A DNA stretch of 64,000 nt from Nitrospira sp. (GCA_024998595.1 JACOEK010000002.1:496001-560000); one strand, 5' to 3'; positions 33,620 to 42,602 are shown, counted from the stretch's first letter. Numbers and translations are program-made. Notes: generated by a model from the letters alone, not told the origin.

Positions 33620-34654
33620 ATGCGCGCGCTTGTGAAAACTGCCGCCCAGCCCGGGTTGACCTATACCGAACGTCCCGATCCCACCCCTGGCCCCAACGAC
33701 GCGGTCATTCGAGTCAAAGCGACGTCGCTCTGCGGAACCGATGCCCATATCTACAATTGGGACGCCTGGGCCCATAGTCGTATTCATCCTCCACGAATCA
33801 TCGGTCATGAAATGTGCGGCGAGGTGGTCGCGGTCGGAACGGATGTCAGCCTGGTGAAGGTGGGCGACTATGTCGCGGCTGAATCACACTTGACCTGCGG
33901 CGCCTGCTTTCAATGTCGTACCGGCCAGGCCCACGTCTGCAAGAACTACCGTATTCTCGGCGTCGATCTGGACGGGTCGTTTGCCGACTACATCGTGCTG
34001 CCGGAGACGGTCCTCTGGAAAACATCGCCGGACATTCCCCCGGAGTTGGCCTCTCTGCAGGAACCCCTGGGCAATGCCGTCGATGCGGCGCTGGTCGAGG
34101 ATCTCACCGGACACACCGTCTTGATTACCGGATGCGGCCCGACCGGGCTCTTTGCCGCCGCTGTCGCTCGCACGGCGGGCGCCGCCACTATTATCGCCAC
34201 CGATGTGAGTGACTACCGCCTTGGATTGGCCAAACAAGTCGGGGTTGACCACGTGTTGAATGCAAAAACCGACGGGCCGGACGCCATCGCCGCGGCCATT
34301 CTGGACATCACCCAGGGTGAAGGCGTCGATGCCTCGCTGGAGATGTCCGGGCACCCCACCGCGTTGCACCACGCCTTTCGTTCCGTGAAAAACGGCGGCC
34401 GCGTCACGCTGTTCGGCATTCCCACCGGTCCCGTGACCTGCGATCTCGCCAATGAAGTCATTTTCAAAGGCATTCGTGTCCACGGCATCACCGGCCGCCG
34501 GCTGTTCAGCACCTGGTATCGTTTAGCCGGTCTCTTCAAAGCCGGCCTCAACATCCGACCGGTCCTGACCCATACCTTTCCCCTCAAAGACTTCGCCCAG
34601 GGATTTGAATTGATCAAGTCCGGCCAATGCGGCAAAGTAGTCCTGCTTCCATAA
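33620..34654 (+). CDS. tdh: L-threonine 3-dehydrogenase
   Basis: A 344-residue zinc-dependent medium-chain dehydrogenase. Catalytic zinc ligands Cys38 (SLCGTD), His63 and Glu64 (IIGHEMCGE) and structural zinc ligands Cys93, 96, 99 and 107 are all present. The NAD-binding GCGPTGLFAAAVA is near residue 172. It oxidises L-threonine to 2-amino-3-ketobutyrate, which Kbl, 90 bp downstream, cleaves to glycine and acetyl-CoA. No Shine-Dalgarno is visible; the -10 box suggests a leaderless mRNA. Confidence 0.96.
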   Translation: MRALVKTAAQPGLTYTERPDPTPGPNDAVIRVKATSLCGTDAHIYNWDAWAHSRIHPPRIIGHEMCGEVVAVGTDVSLVKVGDYVAAESHLTCGACFQCRTGQAHVCKNYRILGVDLDGSFADYIVLPETVLWKTSPDIPPELASLQEPLGNAVDAALVEDLTGHTVLITGCGPTGLFAAAVARTAGAATIIATDVSDYRLGLAKQVGVDHVLNAKTDGPDAIAAAILDITQGEGVDASLEMSGHPTALHHAFRSVKNGGRVTLFGIPTGPVTCDLANEVIFKGIRVHGITGRRLFSTWYRLAGLFKAGLNIRPVLTHTFPLKDFAQGFELIKSGQCGKVVLLP

Positions 34655-34710
34655 ACGACCGGGACGAGAGCTCCGCAGAACTGATCAGATACCTGAGGCG
34701 CCCTCAACCG

Positions 34711-34738
34711 TTTCGCGTTTCACCTTTCACATTTCACG
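34711..34738 (+). repeat. Four tandem heptamers before kbl
   Basis: TTTCGCG, TTTCACC, TTTCACA and TTTCACG in perfect 7-bp register, ending 6 bp before the ATG of kbl (34745). No such array appears before other genes here. It may be a binding site or a slipped replication product. Confidence 0.75.
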
Positions 34739-34744
34739 AGAAAG

Positions 34745-35935
34745 ATGGCATACACATCCCTCAAGCAAGCCGCAGAACAACAGTTGGCAGAGATCCTCGC
34801 CGCCGGCCTCTACAAACATGAGCGACACATTCTCAGCCCCCAGAGCAGCGAGATCCGCGTCGCCCAGGGTGAGGTCATCAATCTCTGTGCGAACAACTAT
34901 CTCGGGCTGGCTAATCACCCGGATGTGCGGAAGGCGGCGGAGGAGGGCCTCAAGGAATACGGCTACGGCATGGCCTCGGTACGGTTTATTTGCGGCACGC
35001 AAGACCTGCACAAGCGGCTCGAGCTAGCCATTAGCACCTTTTTCAGCACTGCGGACACGATTCTTTATAGCTCCTGCTTCGATGCCAACGGCGGATTGTT
35101 CGAGACATTGCTTGATGAACGGGACACGATCATCAGCGACGCACTGAACCACGCCAGCCTGATCGACGGCATTCGTCTCTGCAAGGCCGCCCGCCTGCGA
35201 TATGCTCATGCTGACATGACCGAACTCGAAGCGCGATTGGCTGAATCGGCGGCAAGCCGGGTGCGGATGATCGTCACGGACGGTGTCTTCTCGATGGACG
35301 GCGATCTGGCCAAACTGGATCGCATCGCGGATCTCGCCGACCGCTACGACGCCGCAGTAGTTGTGGATGATAGCCATGCGACCGGGGTCTTGGGAAAAGG
35401 GGGGCGCGGCACTCCCGATCATTTCGGCGTGACTGAACGGATCGACCTCGTCACCAGCACCCTGGGCAAAGCGCTGGGTGGGGCAACCGGGGGATTTACC
35501 ACCGGCAGAAGAGAACTGATCGAGCTGTTACGGCAACGTTCCCGGCCTTACCTGTTTTCGAATAGCCTGCCGCCGGTGATCGCCGCCGCCGCGCTGAAAG
35601 CACTGGCCTTGACCGAGCAAGGCGACCATTTACGTGCGGGCCTGATGGAACAGGCCGGTTGGCTGCGTGGCCAATTGGCTACCCTCGGTTTCACTCTCGT
35701 GCCCGGTCATCATCCCATCATTCCGGTCATGCTGGGGGACGCCACCATCGCCACGCGAATGGCCGACCGTCTGCTGCAGGAAGGGATCTATGTGGTGGGA
35801 TTCAGTTACCCGGTCGTACCGAAAGGACAGGCGCGTATTCGCCTGCAACTGTCTGCCGCCCACACCCGCCCGCAACTCGAACGGGCCGTGGCGGCCTTCG
35901 CAACCGTGGGACGTGAACTCAACGTGATTGGGTAG
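34745..35935 (+). CDS. kbl: 2-amino-3-ketobutyrate CoA ligase
   Basis: A 396-residue PLP enzyme of the alpha-oxoamine synthase family. [29 protein letters not shown] and [15 protein letters not shown] (PLP Lys) are diagnostic; the C-terminal domain has [20 protein letters not shown]. It cleaves 2-amino-3-ketobutyrate with CoA to glycine and acetyl-CoA. It follows tdh, giving the threonine dehydrogenase pathway. Its start lies beside four 7-bp repeats; GAGAAAG is directly upstream of ATG. It ends 3 bp from the convergent mlaA gene. Confidence 0.97.
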   Translation: MAYTSLKQAAEQQLAEILAAGLYKHERHILSPQSSEIRVAQGEVINLCANNYLGLANHPDVRKAAEEGLKEYGYGMASVRFICGTQDLHKRLELAISTFFSTADTILYSSCFDANGGLFETLLDERDTIISDALNHASLIDGIRLCKAARLRYAHADMTELEARLAESAASRVRMIVTDGVFSMDGDLAKLDRIADLADRYDAAVVVDDSHATGVLGKGGRGTPDHFGVTERIDLVTSTLGKALGGATGGFTTGRRELIELLRQRSRPYLFSNSLPPVIAAAALKALALTEQGDHLRAGLMEQAGWLRGQLATLGFTLVPGHHPIIPVMLGDATIATRMADRLLQEGIYVVGFSYPVVPKGQARIRLQLSAAHTRPQLERAVAAFATVGRELNVIG

Positions 35936-35938
35936 GCA

Positions 35939-36922
35939 TTATTCCCGGATCTGATTGCGCCGTTTCTGAATGTAGGCATTCTTCACAGCGGTATACAGAT
36001 CAAGCGTCGCTTCCTCAACCCCCTGAAACTTTTCCAGATTCAATGAGCGATCGTTCAGGATCTCTCCCACGCGCATACCGCTCTGAGCGATGGTCGAGGT
36101 GGTGCGATTGTAATGGGCGACCAGCGATGGAACACCGTTCACCTCGATCAAGGGAAAGACCATCCAGTTAATCGGATTGAGAGCGATGTCTCCGAGATAT
36201 CCAAAAAAATCCCTTACCGTGAATGGTGGAAGGAACGGTACCACCAGGTAGGGCCCCGGTTTTACACCGTAATAGCCGAGGGTCTGACCCGTATCCTCTT
36301 CCGGCGTGGTGATGTCCATGTACTTCGCCACATCGACCAAACCGGCCAGCCCGAACGTGCTGTTCAGGAGAAACCGGCCGACTTCGGTGCCGGCACCGGA
36401 TAATTTGCCTTGGGCGAGATTATTGATCAGCCGGGAAGGAAAGCGAATATTGTAGAACACGTTGCTGATGCCGATCTGCACAGGGTTCGGGACCACCGCA
36501 TTGTATCCCTGCGCAGCCGGTTTGAGCACCCACCGGTCGACTTGGCGGTTAAACTCGAAGATCTTGGTGTTGACCGGTTCCCAGGGATCATACTCTTCCC
36601 CCCCTGCAGGCTCGTCACTCCTGGCAAAGGGGTCGTAAAACGGATCTTCCGCCGGTTCGCCTGCCGGCTCCTTCTCGGCCGCAGGCGGAGCGGTTTTATT
36701 CGCCACCAGGACCGCCACGTTCGACGAGACAGCCGGAGCAGCGGCGACCTGAACCGTGCTCGCACGGTCGGCTCGCGACTCCCCTCGTGCGACGGATTCT
36801 ACTCCCACACCGCTCTGTAGCGTGGTTTGAGCGGGGCCACCGGCACATCCCACCACGAATAGGACCGAGACTGCAGAGACCAGCTCCACGAACCTTCTCG
36901 CACGCACTCCTGTCCGATGCAC
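35939..36922 (-). CDS. mlaA: MlaA (VacJ) lipoprotein
   Basis: A 327-residue outer-membrane lipoprotein: VLFVVGCAGG lipobox (Cys about 27), then a low-complexity linker, then the MlaA domain from about 118: YDPWEPVNTKIFEFNRQVDR, PSRLINNLAQGKLSGAGTEV, GRFLLNSTFGLAGLVD and GPYLVVPFLPPFTVRDFFG. MlaA removes mislocalised phospholipids from the outer leaflet with the Mla pathway; mlaBCDEF are not in this window. The start is GTG 36922 with AGGAGG 4-5 nt upstream. An about 90-residue linker between lipid and domain is longer than in E. coli. Confidence 0.95.
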   Translation of the reverse strand: MHRTGVRARRFVELVSAVSVLFVVGCAGGPAQTTLQSGVGVESVARGESRADRASTVQVAAAPAVSSNVAVLVANKTAPPAAEKEPAGEPAEDPFYDPFARSDEPAGGEEYDPWEPVNTKIFEFNRQVDRWVLKPAAQGYNAVVPNPVQIGISNVFYNIRFPSRLINNLAQGKLSGAGTEVGRFLLNSTFGLAGLVDVAKYMDITTPEEDTGQTLGYYGVKPGPYLVVPFLPPFTVRDFFGYLGDIALNPINWMVFPLIEVNGVPSLVAHYNRTTSTIAQSGMRVGEILNDRSLNLEKFQGVEEATLDLYTAVKNAYIQKRRNQIRE

Positions 36923-37145
36923 TATGCCTCCTCGCCCAGGGCCTCTTATTCCAAATTGACTCGACTACCGCGCCTGTTCGGTGCGGCAAGCGGACGCACT
37001 CTAGCAGAATATACGGACAGCTGCCAGATGAGGGCGACCTCTCATGCCGATCTTTCGGTCTGTACGCGATCGCTCCATCGCATCTTACCAAGCAAGCCGA
37101 ATCTGCCTAGTAAAAATGCAGAAGGTGCGGAGGTCTTTCGCACGA

Positions 37146-37907
37146 TCAACGACCAATCGCGGCGGCAATGAAGGCGGACAGCTTGGCAAAATAGGCCCTT
37201 CCCCCGACCGATGGCACATCGTTGTGATCGGCCCCGCGCACGAGATAAAACTCCTTGGGCGCTTTCGCGGCAGCAAAGGCTTGTTGGCCCAATTCAAGCG
37301 GAATGATGTCGTCACGGTCGCCGTGTACAAACAACTTCGGCAGTGACAGATGGGGCAGCCGGTCTTCCAACCGGAATGCGGCGCCCAACAACCAATGCAG
37401 AGGCAAACCCATGTAGTGGTGGCGGGCGACCGCCTCGATCGACGGGAAGCAGGATTCCAGCAACAGTCCCATGGCCGGACGTAGCGTCGCTAGCTCTCCG
37501 GCTACGGCGCCGCCCAGCGACCGGCCGAAGATGATCAGTCGTTCCGGCCGGACTCGACGCACTTTCGTGAGGTAATCATAGGCCCCGAGCGCATCTCGAT
37601 AGAGACCGTCTTCCGACGGGCGGCCTTGGCTTTTTCCGTACCCTCGATAGTCGAACAGGAACACCGACAGCCCCAGGCGATACAGGGCACGAAGATTCTC
37701 CAGCCGGTGAGTCATATTGCCGGCATTGCCGTGACACCAGAGCAACACGGCGGACGTGGCTGAATTCTCCGCATACCAGCCAAACAGTTTCGTGCCATCG
37801 ACAGCCTGAAACCAGACATCCTCCAACGGCACCCCGCCGGCAGCAGACCAGTCACGTTCTTCCCATGGATGCGGATGATAGACAAAAAATTGATCGAGCA
37901 GGCTCAT
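37146..37907 (-). CDS. Alpha/beta hydrolase (serine hydrolase)
   Basis: A 253-residue hydrolase of the BEM46/DUF829-like kind: VLLWCHGNAGNMTHR (oxyanion region), FLFDYRGYGKS, IIFGRSLGGAVAGEL (nucleophile Ser in G-x-S-x-G, about residue 133), LFVHGDRDDIIPLE (Asp) and GADHNDVP (His). Full catalytic triad in order. No signal peptide, but the N-terminus may associate with the membrane. It begins 6 bp after the stop of the outer-membrane protein gene and lacks its own Shine-Dalgarno, indicating coupling. Substrate unknown. Confidence 0.9.
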   Translation of the reverse strand: MSLLDQFFVYHPHPWEERDWSAAGGVPLEDVWFQAVDGTKLFGWYAENSATSAVLLWCHGNAGNMTHRLENLRALYRLGLSVFLFDYRGYGKSQGRPSEDGLYRDALGAYDYLTKVRRVRPERLIIFGRSLGGAVAGELATLRPAMGLLLESCFPSIEAVARHHYMGLPLHWLLGAAFRLEDRLPHLSLPKLFVHGDRDDIIPLELGQQAFAAAKAPKEFYLVRGADHNDVPSVGGRAYFAKLSAFIAAAIGR

Positions 37908-37913
37908 GGCAGT

Positions 37914-38546
37914 TTAGAAACGTAGTCCCACTCCAAAGAGTCCGTAATGAGCGCGAAAATCCACGGCCAGACCGTCCCAATGATAGTTGGCGGAAAAATA
38001 CCGATACTCACCAAAGAGAAAGACTTTCGGACTCACCAGGACCTGCGCTCCGGCCAGATACTGGTATCCCAAGGCACGCGCCGAATCAAAATCCTTATCG
38101 GCCCGACCCGTAACATTGGGATTGAGCAGGGTGCCGTGGGACCAGCCGCCCCCGATGCCGATGTAAGGCGTGACCATCTCACCGGGATACCGGACGATCA
38201 GGTTCAGCATCGTATTCAACACCAGAAGGTTGGAGCGGCCGGTGCCATTATTCTGTCCGTTTGCCGTGTTGGGAAACGAGAGTGCGCCGCCGTGGCCGTA
38301 TGAGTCGATCTCGATGCCGAGCATCCGGCGCGTCGCATGAGGAAACAGCCCGATTTTTACTCCCGCGCCGATTCCCGGTTGAATGGAAGCCGGCACCGTG
38401 CTGCCCTGATTGAACAGTGGTTGATCACGCGGCCAACTCCCCAACAGGTAACCAGCCAGGTCTATCTCACCGAATTCGGCGCCACCTGCTGAGAGCGGGA
38501 GCCAGAACGCACTGGAGAAAATAATAACCAAGAGGGGAAACCACAT
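37914..38546 (-). CDS. Outer-membrane beta-barrel-type protein
   Basis: A 210-residue protein with signal peptide (LLVIIFSSAFWLPLSAGGAEF). The mature part alternates hydrophobic residues and ends in LFGVGLRF, as in OmpA-like or OprD-independent 8-stranded barrels; VTPYIGIGGGWSHG and KVFLFGEYRYFSANYHW are typical strand pairs. It resembles the OmpW/OmpA-barrel-type proteins of unknown ligand. A longer upstream frame is a shadow of the lipoprotein gene, so ATG 38546 is used. It precedes the hydrolase by 6 bp. Confidence 0.8.
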   Translation of the reverse strand: MWFPLLVIIFSSAFWLPLSAGGAEFGEIDLAGYLLGSWPRDQPLFNQGSTVPASIQPGIGAGVKIGLFPHATRRMLGIEIDSYGHGGALSFPNTANGQNNGTGRSNLLVLNTMLNLIVRYPGEMVTPYIGIGGGWSHGTLLNPNVTGRADKDFDSARALGYQYLAGAQVLVSPKVFLFGEYRYFSANYHWDGLAVDFRAHYGLFGVGLRF

Positions 38547-38580
38547 ACGCACCGTAGCGTACCATGGCGGAGGCAAAGAA

Positions 38581-38620
38581 AGAAAAAAGGGTCTCCGGGA
38601 GCATCTCCCGAAGACCCTTT
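38581..38620 (-). terminator. Rho-independent terminator after the TRL-like gene
   Basis: On the minus strand AAAGGGTCTTCGGGAG and CTCCCGGAGACCCTTT form a 16-bp stem with one internal mismatch pair, followed by a T run (complement of 38583-38588). It is 24 bp after the stop at 38644. Confidence 0.92.
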
Positions 38621-38643
38621 CCTCAGAGGGACAACAAGCGTGA

Positions 38644-38970
38644 TCAGCTGCCCTTAACGATCGTGCACCATTCGCCAAGGATGCCGAGGATGTTCTTCGC
38701 CGAGTGATCCACCGATGCCACGGTGGTGATTCCGCCGGCCGCTTTCGCCGCCGAGACGCTGGCATCACCAGTCGCCACCCAGCCGAGGATGGACTGGCCG
38801 CAGGCCTTGCCTTCCTTCGTCGCGCTGTTGTGGGTCGTGGCCACATCGCCGTACTTCGTTTCGTTGTAGATTCCACCCGCCATCGGAGACGCCACGATCT
38901 GACAGCCGGTGAGGCTGAGATACGCTGCGCTGATCAGGCTCAAAGAAAACAAGACGGTCACCTTCTTCAT
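38644..38970 (-). CDS. TRL-like family lipoprotein
   Basis: A 108-residue lipoprotein (LSLTGCQIVASP lipobox). The mature part matches TRL-like proteins: KACGQSILGWVATGDASVSA, AAKAAGGITTVASVDH and ILGILGEWCTIVKG. Two Cys (KACG and EWCT) are conserved in the family and could form a disulfide. The family is named after the tRNA-associated locus and has no known function. It has its own consensus promoter and terminator, so it is expressed as a single gene. Confidence 0.92.
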   Translation of the reverse strand: MKKVTVLFSLSLISAAYLSLTGCQIVASPMAGGIYNETKYGDVATTHNSATKEGKACGQSILGWVATGDASVSAAKAAGGITTVASVDHSAKNILGILGEWCTIVKGS

Positions 38971-39030
38971 AAGTCCTCCCTCTCGAGGTTAGTTGATGGC
39001 GCCCACCAAGTTGGGGCTCTACGTGGCGGG

Positions 39031-39059
39031 AGTATAGGTAACCTCTTCAGGCTTGTCAA
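39031..39059 (-). promoter_or_regulatory. Consensus sigma-70 promoter for the TRL-like gene
   Basis: Minus strand: TTGACA (complement of 39054-39059), 17-bp spacer, TATACT (complement of 39031-39036). It would start a transcript with a leader of about 54 nt. One of the best matches in the window. Confidence 0.82.
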
Positions 39060-39536
39060 TCGCAAAGCCTGGCGGAACACGTACCATTACGCCAGACCGT
39101 ACAAACCCTAGGGCCGTACAGCTCTGCGCAATACCAATGTCTACGGGGTCGGTTTCCAATGTGCTCCTGCACGCAGCATGACAGTGAGCTTGAAACGGTC
39201 AGTGCCGTCGCCTGTCTCGGCGCGCGGAGGAAGTCGCATTGCAGTCTAGCCCGAAGCGACGCACTCGCATCATTGATGGATACGCTCGCTGACTCACAGG
39301 GGCACCGAAGGAACTGGGAAGATACCGCAGTCTCACCAGACCTCTCATCATGCCCCACATCCGTCCCCCCACGTAGCTTCAGCCAAGCCCCCCTTCGGTA
39401 TAGCCTTTATTTGCCTCTGTAGGATTGTCCACGATTGCCCCTTCCCTGCATAAAGATCTCTCGCAATTGATGCGAAGGAATGGCGCTCATGACTGCGTCC
39501 TTCCAGATGGAACACTAGCACAAAGGGGGGAGGGAT
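39060..39536. other. Intergenic region, no gene seen
   Basis: About 480 bp with stop codons in all frames and no coding frame that looks real (short frames here have no plausible start or domain). There is no tRNA, clear hairpin with T run or repeat. It may hold regulation for the lipoprotein gene at 39537 or be a gene remnant. Confidence 0.55.
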
Positions 39537-39947
39537 ATGGCAAGGGGATGGAGAACAATGGCAGGCTTGGTCGCAGTTCTCATGATGACGTCGGGGTGTT
39601 CAGTGATCATGGCGGCGAGTCGTTCCAGCTATCGCGGCGATGTGGCAGTGATCAAAGAGGGCACTGAGCGTACTCAGGTTATAGCCGAACTGGGCCAGCC
39701 TGATTCGTACAGCAAGACCGAGACCGGTGGCTTCGACGATCGCTATGTACTCGATCCGGATGCCCACCGCACCTGGGTGAAAGTGTTTACAGCAATCGGC
39801 CACCTGGGCGCAGACTTTTTCACCCTCTGCCTCTGGGAGTTCATCGGCACCCCCTATGAGATTGCCGTACGTGACAAAGTAGTGACCTACCACCTTCAAT
39901 ATTCCTCCCAGGGAACGCTGGTGGCTATCGAGAAGATTAAAGGCTAA
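39537..39947 (+). CDS. Small lipoprotein, SmpA/OmlA-like
   Basis: A 136-residue lipoprotein: signal with VLMMTSGC (Cys 21) followed by SVIMAASRSSYRGD. The mature N-terminus IKEGTERTQVIAELGQPD resembles the SmpA/OmlA/BamE motif, in which a helix-turn with G.....V....G.P is conserved. The rest contains an aromatic stretch (FFTLCLWEFIGTPYE) that may be membrane-associated. GGGGGGAGGG lies just before ATG. It has no partner gene, and downstream the next gene is convergent. Confidence 0.78.
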   Translation: MARGWRTMAGLVAVLMMTSGCSVIMAASRSSYRGDVAVIKEGTERTQVIAELGQPDSYSKTETGGFDDRYVLDPDAHRTWVKVFTAIGHLGADFFTLCLWEFIGTPYEIAVRDKVVTYHLQYSSQGTLVAIEKIKG

Positions 39948-40044
39948 GCCTGCTGCTCAACACCTTGCACCTCTATCGCTCGCTTAGCCGTAACCCCAAT
40001 CCGGCGAAGCGCCCACTGAACTTCCCCCCATTCCCTAACGCACT

Positions 40045-40085
40045 TTCACCGTGCAGGCGTCTTAAAAAAACGCCTGCACGGTGAA
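40045..40085 (-). terminator. Perfect 16-bp hairpin enclosing the DUF4105 stop codon
   Basis: TTCACCGTGCAGGCGT (40045-40060) and its exact inverse (40070-40085) are separated by 9 nt that contain the TAA stop (40062-40064 on plus as TTA) and a T run on the minus strand. The 3' arm follows the stop. It likely ends or protects the DUF4105 mRNA. Confidence 0.75.
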
Positions 40086-41963
40086 CAACACGTCGTTGTC
40101 GTGATCACGGTGGTTATAATCGAGGCGAAGGGCCCAATTCTGCGCGAGCGTATACCGTTGCCCCACCGACCAGCGCACGTCGTCGGATTGATCGCCTAAG
40201 GCGTACCGAAGATAGGTGGCGGACGCCAATACCCGCCAGCGCTCGGCCAGATCAGCATAAAAACCCGCCGATGCACCGCCGCCCACACGATGGCGTTCCT
40301 CATAGGCCCGACTGTAATTCCCCTCCACTTCCGCAAAGACAAAAAATACTTCACGTCGCAACACATGCGTTTCGGTCGCCGCCCCGATCCCGCCATTCAT
40401 ACTCCAGTTGCTGCACAGTTGGCACTCCCCATGCCTGATGGTTTGCATGCCGACATTCAGTTTCCAGGACGGTGCGCGAAACAGGCTATCGATAGGCGAC
40501 AGCGACACGACGTTCAGCAGGGTCGCCCGCTCGATCCGGGTCTGATCGGCCCGGTTGTAGTGGCGTAGGCTGATCGAGCCGATCTCGATCTGCGCATCCG
40601 GCGTGTACCCCGGCTCGGGATCGAGCAAATCGTGGTACGCGGTCCGCACGCTGAACTCTTCAAAAGAATCGTTATTGCGCCAGCCTCCCCCGAGACTCGC
40701 GCGCGAGGTTCTGTGCCCCAACTCGGGTTGCGTGGCAAACGGCAGAATCGAAAGATCTTCGGATGGAATTCGCAAGAGACTACGCGCAGTCAGGAGTTGC
40801 CGGTTGTGGTCGCGGGCCGCTGTTGCCCGATCCTCATCGCGCTCACCCGTGTACCGAACGTAGTCCGACGCCACATCCAGAACAAACGCTTGACGCGACA
40901 AGGGCAAGCTCTTCACATCATCCGATTGCGCGACTGCCGCATCGCGCACGAGTCGCTTGACCAACCCGTGCTCAGAGGCCGTGAGATGTTCCCGTTTGCG
41001 GCGAATGAGGGTCACGCGTGAGGGGCGAAACGCGGTGTCCGTCACCAGCCCCGGTTGATCCGCGAGCAGGCGCACGGTATCGGCAGGAATGGTCCAGAAG
41101 CGGAACCGGTCGGTCAGGCGTAGCGACGGGTCGGCATATTCCAGCAACGACAACAGATGGTATGAGCAGTTTTCCTTAAAAAAGAAATAGTCGAATGACG
41201 CATTCCCCAGTTCCCACGCATGCATCAGCAATCGCCGGATCTGCGACTCGCCGAAATTGAGCCGGTATTCCCAGATATCGCGATTTTCAATATCACGGTA
41301 CTCCTGCACTTTGAGGTAGTAGGGAATCGTGGAAAAATATCCGCTGTACCCGCCGAAAATGCCGCGTATCGGATACGCCAATCCTTCGTCTTTAGGCACA
41401 TCCGCGGCGAAGTTGATGGTGTAGGCCAAAATACGAGTGTGCGGCGTCTGCCCTTCCTGATCGACCCGCAACAGCGTGTGGCCGAACATGGAGGCCGGGT
41501 TATTCATGAAGGCCGAGGGAAACACGAGCGTGATGGATCGAGCGTGAAACTCTTCAATCCACCGTTCGAACCGTTCGCAGCGCATGGCGTGGAGCTGGGC
41601 CGGATCGAAGCTAAGACGCTCCTGTAGCCATGCATACCGCGCCACAAAAGCGCATTGCGCCGGCTGTTTGGAGCGAGCGACCAGGTCGGGCGAGAAAAAT
41701 TGGGTCAGCGTCGCGTCGAGTTCAGCTTGAGGATCGGTCTTGCCATCGGGAGACAAGAAGAACCCTGGATCGTCCTGCTCACTGGTAAACCCGCCGAACA
41801 GATTCGCGCGATAGTGGAGCAGCAGATGCCATTCGCGCTCCCGTGCCAGCTGAGCCTCATGAGCTCGTTGAAGGAGGTGGGACAGGTACGGCGCGGGCGC
41901 CTCTTGCGCCTCGATAGAGGTCGCCAGGAAAAGTCCGGCCAGGAGGATCAACAGAATATGCAC
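40062..41963 (-). CDS. DUF4105 (Lnb N-terminal periplasmic) outer-membrane protein
   Basis: A 633-residue protein with a signal peptide (LILLAGLFLATSIEA). Residues about 20-320 are a DUF4105 domain: ITLVFPSAFMNNPASMFGHT, ILAYTINFAADVP, FSTIPYYLKVQEYRD and FFFKENCSYHLLSLLEYA (conserved Cys/His as in Lnb-type proteins, which are transglutaminase or NlpC-like folds). The C-terminal ~250 residues look like a beta-barrel (repeated alternating strands ending VLFTVQAFF). The domain may act in envelope lipid or peptidoglycan processing. It is downstream of DUF3015, a usual neighbour, and its stop lies in a perfect hairpin. Confidence 0.9.
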   Translation of the reverse strand: MHILLILLAGLFLATSIEAQEAPAPYLSHLLQRAHEAQLAREREWHLLLHYRANLFGGFTSEQDDPGFFLSPDGKTDPQAELDATLTQFFSPDLVARSKQPAQCAFVARYAWLQERLSFDPAQLHAMRCERFERWIEEFHARSITLVFPSAFMNNPASMFGHTLLRVDQEGQTPHTRILAYTINFAADVPKDEGLAYPIRGIFGGYSGYFSTIPYYLKVQEYRDIENRDIWEYRLNFGESQIRRLLMHAWELGNASFDYFFFKENCSYHLLSLLEYADPSLRLTDRFRFWTIPADTVRLLADQPGLVTDTAFRPSRVTLIRRKREHLTASEHGLVKRLVRDAAVAQSDDVKSLPLSRQAFVLDVASDYVRYTGERDEDRATAARDHNRQLLTARSLLRIPSEDLSILPFATQPELGHRTSRASLGGGWRNNDSFEEFSVRTAYHDLLDPEPGYTPDAQIEIGSISLRHYNRADQTRIERATLLNVVSLSPIDSLFRAPSWKLNVGMQTIRHGECQLCSNWSMNGGIGAATETHVLRREVFFVFAEVEGNYSRAYEERHRVGGGASAGFYADLAERWRVLASATYLRYALGDQSDDVRWSVGQRYTLAQNWALRLDYNHRDHDNDVLFTVQAFF

Positions 41964-41982
41964 GATTGGAGACAGAAAGCAG

Positions 41983-42015
41983 CGCAGGGCTCCGGCCTAG
42001 GCCAGGAGCCCTGCG
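41983..42015 (-). terminator. Hairpin between DUF3015 and DUF4105 genes
   Basis: An 11-bp perfect stem CGCAGGGCTCC / GGAGCCCTGCG (41983-41993 and 42005-42015) whose loop is itself a palindrome (GGCCTAGGCC). No T run. It is 20 bp upstream of the DUF4105 start, a likely attenuator or processing site that could set unequal levels of the two proteins. Confidence 0.6.
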
Positions 42016-42024
42016 GTGAATCAT

Positions 42025-42534
42025 TTAGCGACTGACGGCTTGGGCGAGAACGGGGCTCTTGGAGACCGCGTCATTCAGCGTCTTTACCAAGGCCACCGAC
42101 GAGGTTTCACCATCCTGTACCAGTGCCGTGTAGCGCTCCTGGGTTAAGGCGAAGAAGGCCGCATGCTGCTCGCTGGGCACGCCCATCAGCGTCGCCAGGG
42201 ACGCCAAGTGCTCGCCCTTCCCTTGCGCCATTTCCTGCGTGAGGTTTTCGAAGTTCAACAGCGCAAACATGGTCGTCTTCTGATCCGCCATGACCTGACC
42301 GTCATTCGTACAGCCTGACGTTCCGGAACTGATACCGAATGTCCCACTGCCAAACGTGCCGTTCGTCGTGGCCATCATCACCTGCGGGGCGATGTTTTTC
42401 TGGTTCTTGTAGTCTGCCCAGGCCAACTTGCCCAGGCCACAACCGGGTCCTGTATCAGGATTGGCTGCCATAGCCAACCCGGCTTGTGATGCAACCGCCA
42501 CCACACCCAACGCCACGATGAATTGTCTCAGCAT
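42025..42534 (-). CDS. DUF3015-family exported protein
   Basis: A 169-residue protein with signal peptide (GVVAVASQAGLAMAANPD). The mature domain matches DUF3015: GPGCGLGKLAWADYKNQKN, APQVMMATTNGTFGS, FGISSGTSGC (second Cys) and a helical C-terminus (GEHLASLATLMG). The two Cys (GCG and SGC) may form a disulfide. Function unknown. DUF3015 genes commonly sit beside DUF4105 genes, as here. The ATG at 42534 follows GAGGAGGAC; a longer frame starts 7 codons earlier but has no ribosome site. Confidence 0.93.
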   Translation of the reverse strand: MLRQFIVALGVVAVASQAGLAMAANPDTGPGCGLGKLAWADYKNQKNIAPQVMMATTNGTFGSGTFGISSGTSGCTNDGQVMADQKTTMFALLNFENLTQEMAQGKGEHLASLATLMGVPSEQHAAFFALTQERYTALVQDGETSSVALVKTLNDAVSKSPVLAQAVSR

Positions 42535-42596
42535 AAGTCCTCCTCCTCTTAACAAGTGAATGACTCGGCGCGATCGACTTCCATGATTCCTCGCTC

Positions 42597-42602
42597 ATTA
42601 TA
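42597..42602 (-). promoter_or_regulatory. Candidate -10 box for DUF3015-DUF4105 operon
   Basis: Perfect TATAAT on the minus strand, about 62 bp from ATG 42534. The expected -35 is not close to consensus. Confidence 0.45.

Noticed and set aside
38547-38876. Upstream extension of the outer-membrane protein gene
   Set aside because: It is the shadow of the TRL-like gene and crosses a strong terminator; the signal peptide begins at 38546.
39056-39423. Short frames in the 39-kb intergenic gap
   Set aside because: None has a start with ribosome site or a plausible domain.
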